A stretch of DNA of 64,000 nt from Saccharomonospora amisosensis. GTDB lineage: Bacteria; Actinomycetota; Actinomycetes; Mycobacteriales; Pseudonocardiaceae. Each line of letters starts with the position of its first letter. Position 1 is the stretch's first letter. The DNA is taken from assembly GCF_011761185.1 (NCBI RefSeq), contig NZ_JAAOYM010000001.1:496001-560000 (forward strand). Reading direction: 5' to 3'. A program made the position numbers and the translations under genes. The notes under the pieces were generated by a model. It was not told the origin of the DNA. It did not search any database and saw only the letters and a program-made list of their open reading frames with translations. Positions 59,817 through 64,000 of the stretch are shown here, piece after piece.

Positions 59817-60902
59817 GTGATCGCGTCAACTATTTCCCGGCCTCGCACGGTGTTTCACCAGCTGACCGTCGCGAACGTGGCGCGGCTGTGTGACGACGCG
59901 GTCGCCGTGACGTTCGAGGTGCCGCCGGAGCTCGCGCAGGCCTACGAGTTCGCTCCCGGACAGTCGCTGACACTGCGGCGCACTGTCGAAGGACGCGAGG
60001 AACGCCGGTCGTACTCGATCTGTTCGCCCCCTGGAACGCCGCCAAGGGTCGGAGTGCGGGAGATCCCAGGAGGGTTGTTCTCCACGTGGTTGGTGCGGCA
60101 GGTGCGGCCGGGTGACCGCATCGAAGTCGGAACCCCGACGGGCACTTTCACCCCGCCGGCAGGCCTGCCCGGCGCTCACCACGTGTTCGTGGCGGCGGGG
60201 TCGGGGATCACGCCTGTGCTGTCGATCGCGGCAGCCCTCCTCGGCGAGCCCGGTACGACGGTGACTCTGTTCTACGGGAACCGACGGGCGAGCACGGTGA
60301 TGTTCGCCGACGAGCTGGCCGACCTGAAGGACCGCTACCCGGCGCGGTTCGAACTCATCCACGTGCTCTCCAGGGAGCCGAGAGAGGTGGAACTGTTCAG
60401 CGGAAGGCTCGACGCGCGAAAGCTCACCCAGTTGCTGAGGCTGGTCCCCGATCCTCGGCAGGTGGATCACTGGTGGCTGTGCGGCCCGTTCGGGATGGTG
60501 ACCGACGCCCGCGAGGTGCTGAGCGAACTGGGGATCGCCAGGTCGAAGGTGCACCAGGAGTTGTTCTTCGTCGACGACGTGCCGCCCGCGCCGGTGCGCC
60601 ACGCCGAGGTGCCGGAGCGCGGCGCGACGAGCGAGGTGACGGTGAAGCTCGACGGGCGCACCACCACGGTCGCGGTCAGCAAGGAAACGGCCGTGCTGGA
60701 CGGGGCGCAGCGATCCCGTCCCGATCTACCGTTCGCCTGCAAGGGCGGGGTTTGCGGCACCTGCAGGGCAAGGCTGGTCGAGGGCGAGGTCGACATGCGG
60801 CGCAACTTCGCGCTGGAGGACGAGGAGGTGGCGGCCGGGTTCGTGCTCACCTGCCAGTCCCGGCCGGTCAGCGACCGGGTGCGGGTGGACTACGACGCCT
60901 AG
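59817..60902 (+). CDS. paaE: Phenylacetyl-CoA epoxidase reductase subunit E
   Basis: A 361-residue reductase passing electrons from NADPH to PaaA. The FAD-binding barrel has RRSYSICSPPG near residue 60, the NAD-binding domain has HHVFVAAGSGITPVLSIAA near residue 120 and WWLCGPFGMV near residue 220, and the C-terminal [2Fe-2S] ferredoxin domain has FACKGGVCGTCRARLVEGEV near residue 305 plus LTCQSRP. The GTG start at 59817 has AAGGAGA six bases upstream. It ends the paaZ-ABCDE operon. Confidence 0.95.
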   Translation: MIASTISRPRTVFHQLTVANVARLCDDAVAVTFEVPPELAQAYEFAPGQSLTLRRTVEGREERRSYSICSPPGTPPRVGVREIPGGLFSTWLVRQVRPGDRIEVGTPTGTFTPPAGLPGAHHVFVAAGSGITPVLSIAAALLGEPGTTVTLFYGNRRASTVMFADELADLKDRYPARFELIHVLSREPREVELFSGRLDARKLTQLLRLVPDPRQVDHWWLCGPFGMVTDAREVLSELGIARSKVHQELFFVDDVPPAPVRHAEVPERGATSEVTVKLDGRTTTVAVSKETAVLDGAQRSRPDLPFACKGGVCGTCRARLVEGEVDMRRNFALEDEEVAAGFVLTCQSRPVSDRVRVDYDA

Positions 60903-60935
60903 CCAACCGCCGAACGTCATCGCGGCCGTCGCGGT

Positions 60936-61406
60936 TCAGGAGCGGTTGACCTCACGCAGTGTGCGCATCGCGTCCGCCAGCGCGGCGGTGGTCTGCGGTC
61001 CAAGTGGGCTCAGCACGGTCCTGCGCAGAATGTCGGCACTGGCCTTTCTGGCCTGCGCGGCGATGTCCACTCCGTGCGTTGTCAGGCACACATAGGTGAC
61101 ACGGCGGTCCTGCGGGCTCGGCAGCCGCCGGACGAGACCCGCCGCGACGAGGCGATCCGCTACCTTGGTGAAGCCCCCGCTTGACAGCGCGGCCTCCTTC
61201 GCGAGGCGGGTCATCGGCATCCGGTGCTGCGGTGCACGTGCCAGCCGAAGCAGGATGTCGAAGGAGGCAGGGGCGAGTCCGAACCGTTGCGCGATCTCAC
61301 CCAGCAGCCGGTCCTGCGTGGCGAGGTAGCCCTCGGTGACCAAGCCCCACAAGGCAACGACCTCGTCGTCGGGTTCGTTCGGCACGCCCGCGAGTGTACC
61401 CACCAC
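60936..61406 (-). CDS. MarR-family transcriptional regulator
   Basis: A 156-residue MarR winged-helix protein: LAPASFDILLRLARAPQHRMPMTRLAKEAALSSGGFTKVADRLVAAGLVRRLPSPQDRRVTYVCLT spans the DNA-binding helix and wing in segments around residues 45-108. A shorter form from a GTG at 61385 is possible. It is divergent from a glyoxalase-type dioxygenase and an esterase, the arrangement of MhqR, which senses quinones and electrophiles in Bacillus. A TCTTGC/GCAAGA dyad lies between them. Confidence 0.9.
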   Translation of the reverse strand: MVGTLAGVPNEPDDEVVALWGLVTEGYLATQDRLLGEIAQRFGLAPASFDILLRLARAPQHRMPMTRLAKEAALSSGGFTKVADRLVAAGLVRRLPSPQDRRVTYVCLTTHGVDIAAQARKASADILRRTVLSPLGPQTTAALADAMRTLREVNRS

Positions 61407-61408
61407 AA

Positions 61409-61437
61409 TCTTGCGTGGAGAAATCTTTCTGGCAAGA
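61409..61437. promoter_or_regulatory. MarR-type imperfect dyad
   Basis: TCTTGC (61409-61414) and GCAAGA (61432-61437) are perfect inverted half-sites, with partly symmetric GGAGAAA and TCTTTCT between them. The dyad sits between the divergent marR-type and dioxygenase genes and resembles MhqR/OhrR operators (TCTTGAA-type half-sites). Confidence 0.6.
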
Positions 61438-61495
61438 GTTTATCGGGTTAGTGTGGGAGGTATACGGCTCGGCAAGGAGGCGGCGAGGAGGAGCC

Positions 61496-62461
61496 ATGCC
61501 GTTCAGGACCAGCGGACTGCACCACGTCACAGCCATCGGCGGTGACCCGCAGCGCAACGCCGACTTCTACCTGCGCACCCTCGGGCTGCGGCTGGTGAAG
61601 ACCACGGTCAACTTCGATGACCCCGGCACCTACCACCTCTACTACGGCGACGAGTCGGGCAAGCCCGGAACGCTGCTGACGTTCTTCCCGTGGCGTGACG
61701 CGCCCAGCGGGCGGATCGGCACGGGACAGGCCACCACCACGTCCTTCTCCGTTCCGGAGAACTCGATCGGTTGGTGGAAGCAGCACCTGGAGGTCTCGGG
61801 GGTGGAGACCGGGCAGGTCAGCAACCGCGAGGGCGAGGACGCGCTGACTTTCCGCGATCCCGACGGGCTGCGACTGGCGCTGGTCGCACATCCGCAGGGC
61901 GATCCACGTAACCCGTGGGACACGCGGCTGGTTCCGGCGCAGCACGCGATTCGTGGCCTGCACTCCGTGACGCTGTCGGTGTCCAGAGAGGACGCCACGG
62001 CGGGCATGCTCACCGAGGGCCTCGGACTGAGCTTCGCGGAGGAGGACGGCAACCGCTTCCGGTTCATCGCGGGTGAGGGCGGCCCCGGTGCCACCGTGGA
62101 CGTGCAGGTGACGCCGGACGCACCAAGGGGCCTGGTCGCGGCGGGCACCGTGCACCACGTCGCCTGGCGTGCTCCCGACGAGGAAACGCAGGCAGCGTGG
62201 CGCGAAGAGTTGATCGGCCGCGGTGTCGGCGTCACCTCGATCATGGACCGGCAGTACTTCCGCTCGATCTACTTCCGAGAGCCTGGCGGCACCCTGCTGG
62301 AGATCGCGACCGACCAGCCGGGGTTCTCGATCGACGAACCGCTGCTGGAACTGGGGCGCGCGCTGAAGTTGCCGCCGTGGCTCGAACCCGACCGGCAACA
62401 GCTCGAAGCCGCGCTGCCGAGGCTGCACCTGCCCTCGGAGAACAACCCGGTGCTGGCATGA
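61496..62461 (+). CDS. Ring-cleaving dioxygenase, glyoxalase/MhqO-like
   Basis: A 321-residue vicinal-oxygen-chelate protein with two repeated halves. Metal-ligand His candidates are in SGLHHVTAIGGDPQRN near residue 9 and IRGLHSVTLSVS near residue 157; the Glu lies in GGTLLEIATDQPGF near residue 265. MhqO/MhqA/MhqE proteins of this group detoxify quinones and hydroquinones. GAGGAGGAG precedes the ATG. The stop overlaps the esterase gene (ATGA), giving an mhqO-mhqD-like pair. Confidence 0.9.
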   Translation: MPFRTSGLHHVTAIGGDPQRNADFYLRTLGLRLVKTTVNFDDPGTYHLYYGDESGKPGTLLTFFPWRDAPSGRIGTGQATTTSFSVPENSIGWWKQHLEVSGVETGQVSNREGEDALTFRDPDGLRLALVAHPQGDPRNPWDTRLVPAQHAIRGLHSVTLSVSREDATAGMLTEGLGLSFAEEDGNRFRFIAGEGGPGATVDVQVTPDAPRGLVAAGTVHHVAWRAPDEETQAAWREELIGRGVGVTSIMDRQYFRSIYFREPGGTLLEIATDQPGFSIDEPLLELGRALKLPPWLEPDRQQLEAALPRLHLPSENNPVLA

Positions 62462-63081
62462 CCGGCTTGTCGCTCGAACACCGTTACGTAGAGGGCGATC
62501 CCGCCTCCCCGGTGCTGCTACTGCTGCACGGAACCGGGGGCACTCCCGAGGACATCCTCGCGCTCGGCAAGGAACTTCTACCGTCCGCTTCGATGCTCGC
62601 GCCCGCCGGGCCGGTGTCGGAACACGGCGCGGCCCGCTGGTTCAGACGACTTTCAGAGGGTGTGTTCGACACCGATGACGTCGTCGCACGCGCGGAGCAG
62701 CTCGCCGACTTCGTCGCCGCCGCCACGCGGCGGTACGGCCTCGCCGAGCGCAGGTTGGTCGCCGCCGGGTTCTCCAACGGGGCGAACATCGCCGCCGCCG
62801 TGGCGTTGCTTTCCCCGACGACGCTCACCGAACTGGTGTTGTTCGCCGCCATGTCGCCGCTGCCCGACCCGCCTCGACACGACCTCAGCGGCACGCGGGT
62901 ACTACTGCTCAACGGCAGGCACGATCCGATGGCGCCGAGGGAGTCCGCCGAACGGCTTGTGGCCACCTTCCGGGAACGCTCGGCGGAGGTCACCGAGCAC
63001 TGGCACTCCGGCGGCCACCAGATCACGGTGGACGGGCTGGCGGCCGCGAAGACGTGGCTGACGGGCCCGTCCGGTCGGTGA
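62458..63081 (+). CDS. Alpha/beta hydrolase, MhqD-like carboxylesterase
   Basis: A 207-residue serine hydrolase with the oxyanion region LLLLHGTGGTPED near residue 22, nucleophile elbow AAGFSNGANIAAAVALL near residue 105, an acid in LNGRHDPMAP near residue 152 and His in HWHSGGHQITVDG near residue 185. It is coupled to the dioxygenase gene, as MhqD is to MhqO. The natural substrate is unknown. Confidence 0.9.
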   Translation: MTGLSLEHRYVEGDPASPVLLLLHGTGGTPEDILALGKELLPSASMLAPAGPVSEHGAARWFRRLSEGVFDTDDVVARAEQLADFVAAATRRYGLAERRLVAAGFSNGANIAAAVALLSPTTLTELVLFAAMSPLPDPPRHDLSGTRVLLLNGRHDPMAPRESAERLVATFRERSAEVTEHWHSGGHQITVDGLAAAKTWLTGPSGR

Positions 63082-63257
63082 GCCAGGGCGGTGGCGCGGT
63101 GTCACTCCTGACCTCGCTGGCGAAAAGCGCACCAGCTCAGACGGTGGAACCACTGCCACTGCTTCGAACGGCCTAGTAGCAATGGCGGATGGAGTATTGG
63201 CCCGATTCCGCGATTTAGGATGGTTTGACTTTCGGGAAGTGTCGGGGAAGGTGCACG

Positions 63258-63368
63258 ATGAACTTCGGTGACATGGTCGACTGCCCGCGCTGCCACGGCT
63301 CCGGGCTCGCACCCAACCGGAAGGATCCTTGTGGCAACTGCGGAGGGCTCGGGCAAGTCCCCAAGTAG
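63258..63368 (+). CDS. 36-aa DnaJ-like zinc-finger microprotein
   Basis: A 36-residue frame, MNFGDMVDCPRCHGSG, then NRKDPCGNCGGLGQVPK. It holds two CxxCxGxG-type motifs, like half of a DnaJ zinc-finger domain, so it should bind one zinc. GGGAAGGTG precedes the ATG at a short distance. It overlaps the next gene by 38 bases in another frame. I favour a real gene because the motif spacing (12 residues between CxxC pairs) is what a zinc knuckle needs. Confidence 0.65.
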   Translation: MNFGDMVDCPRCHGSGLAPNRKDPCGNCGGLGQVPK

Positions 63369-63651
63369 CGGCGACTGTGGGCTGTGTGAGGGCTCCGGCA
63401 CGCTCGCCTGGCAGCAGCCGCAACCGTCCGGGATTCTGCGGACCATGGAAATGCCGTGTCCGAACGGCTGCGGTGAGTACTGGAAACACCCGCATGCCGA
63501 GCGCGATCGTGTCGTCGAGCAGCCCGATGACAGTCCGGCGCGCGCCGAGGGCAATACCGACGAGGCCAACCGGATCGGCGCGGACTTCATCCGCAACGCG
63601 CTGGAGAACTGGGGGTTCCTTGAACAGGACAAGGACGGAACCAACAGGTGA
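63331..63651 (+). CDS. CxxC-containing hypothetical protein, 106 aa
   Basis: A 106-residue protein with a DnaJ-like CGLCEGSGTLAW near residue 17, a second cysteine pair in MEMPCPNGCGEYW near residue 43, and an acidic helical tail with NRIGADFIRNALENWGF. The GTG start at 63331 lies inside the preceding zinc-finger microgene, with GGAAGGA upstream. Both proteins thus appear to be co-translated zinc-binding partners. No family is assigned. Confidence 0.65.
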   Translation: MATAEGSGKSPSSGDCGLCEGSGTLAWQQPQPSGILRTMEMPCPNGCGEYWKHPHAERDRVVEQPDDSPARAEGNTDEANRIGADFIRNALENWGFLEQDKDGTNR

Positions 63652-63675
63652 GGCCTCGCCAGTAGCATCGCAGGA

Positions 63676-64000
63676 GTGAACTCCGAGGTTCTGGTGCGCC
63701 GCGCGGGCAAGGCCGCGGGCTTGGCGATGCGCGCGGGGTCCGCGCTGGGCAGGCGCCTTCCCGGTGCGCACGCCGCGCAGGCAGGCATGCGGTCCTTCGA
63801 ACGCAAAGCGATCGACCAGCTACGCAGGCGGCTGGACCCCACGGCCGCCTATCCGGCCACCGTCGCGATCTCGACGCCCAAGGCGCTCCTCACCGACGCG
63901 ACCATCACAGTGGGCACCGGGGCCTCCCACCCGCTTCGCGCAGGTATGGCGGAACTGCTGCGCAGATCCACCGCCTCGGACGCCGAAACGGCAAGGGAGC
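63676..64000 (+). CDS. Unknown protein, truncated by the window edge
   Basis: A partial frame of at least 108 residues from GTG 63676 with AGGA just upstream. It has a basic helical N-terminus (VLVRRAGKAAGLAMRAGSAL, then SFERKAIDQLRRRLDP) followed by strands such as TVAISTPKALLTDATITVG. No recognised motif. It continues past position 64000. Confidence 0.6.
   Translation, partial: MNSEVLVRRAGKAAGLAMRAGSALGRRLPGAHAAQAGMRSFERKAIDQLRRRLDPTAAYPATVAISTPKALLTDATITVGTGASHPLRAGMAELLRRSTASDAETARE

Noticed and set aside
1-64000. tRNA, rRNA, riboswitch or CRISPR loci
   Set aside because: None was recognised by eye. A covariance-model search would be needed to exclude small RNAs.

Overview
The window is GC-rich, densely coded DNA with many ATGA/GTGA start-stop overlaps, GTG starts and purine-rich ribosome binding sites. 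An IdeR/DtxR-type iron box, a split LigD pair, a DivIVA-motif protein and a PaaA-E operon under a TetR-type PaaR all point to an actinomycete, most likely one of the Pseudonocardiaceae (Saccharomonospora/Amycolatopsis-like). That assignment is inferred from style and gene content, not from a marker gene. I saw no rRNA, tRNA, CRISPR array or intact insertion sequence.

Layout. 0.3-2.3 kb: a small orphan gene, a 19-bp bidirectional hairpin and a coupled operon of a Cys-rich protein plus two YeeE/YedE sulfur-transport halves. 2.5-10.9 kb: a seven-gene catabolic operon (zinc alcohol dehydrogenase, TRAP transporter DctQ-DctM-DctP, AroQ 3-dehydroquinase, Gfo/Idh/MocA oxidoreductase, QuiC 3-dehydroshikimate dehydratase) divergent from a LacI regulator, with a LacI-type operator between them. 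It looks like quinate/shikimate uptake and conversion to protocatechuate. 10.9-20.9 kb: an envelope, redox and sulfur region with an excalibur protein, a DUF305 lipoprotein, a protein with six DivIVA-type motifs, a BlaI/M56 sensor pair, a CPVC membrane protein, DsbA-CcdA, a methyltransferase, a persulfide-dioxygenase/rhodanese fusion and a TauE/SafE exporter. 21-30.5 kb: an IlvD/Edd dehydratase, amidohydrolases, a RibD-like reductase, an SIS protein, an MBL hydrolase, a SigG-like sigma factor, and a decayed operon in which an SDR with an internal deletion and a frameshifted MaoC remnant flank an intact amidohydrolase. 30.5-41.9 kb: a PaaX regulator, a STAS/PP2C-HATPase partner-switching pair, a LigD polymerase and ligase (NHEJ), a large secreted subtilase, a YdjM-type membrane protein and an amidase.

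42-50 kb: a tightly coupled six-gene NIS-siderophore operon resembling staphyloferrin B synthesis (SbnA, SbnB, three IucA/IucC synthetases, SbnH-like decarboxylase), preceded by a perfect 19-bp iron box. 50.1-52.4 kb: five tandem genes for tiny secreted peptides with near-identical signal peptides, each with its own strong hairpin terminator. 52.5-60.9 kb: the phenylacetate system, with paaI-paaK-paaR divergent from paaZ-paaABCDE and a PaaR-type operator near each promoter. A 125-bp segment bounded by 18-bp direct repeats has been inserted between paaZ and paaA and carries a coupled 42-codon ORF. 60.9-64 kb: an MhqR-like MarR repressor divergent from a glyoxalase-type dioxygenase/esterase pair, two overlapping CxxC-rich small genes and a gene cut by the right edge.

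Two features cut across the window. A 21-bp repeat unit appears at three unrelated loci (19.4, 27.2 and 42.0 kb), always at the 3' end of a gene and in the same orientation relative to it. At two of these loci it is translated into RESPAP-type C-terminal tails. The five-peptide tandem family is the other pattern I could not match to a known system.
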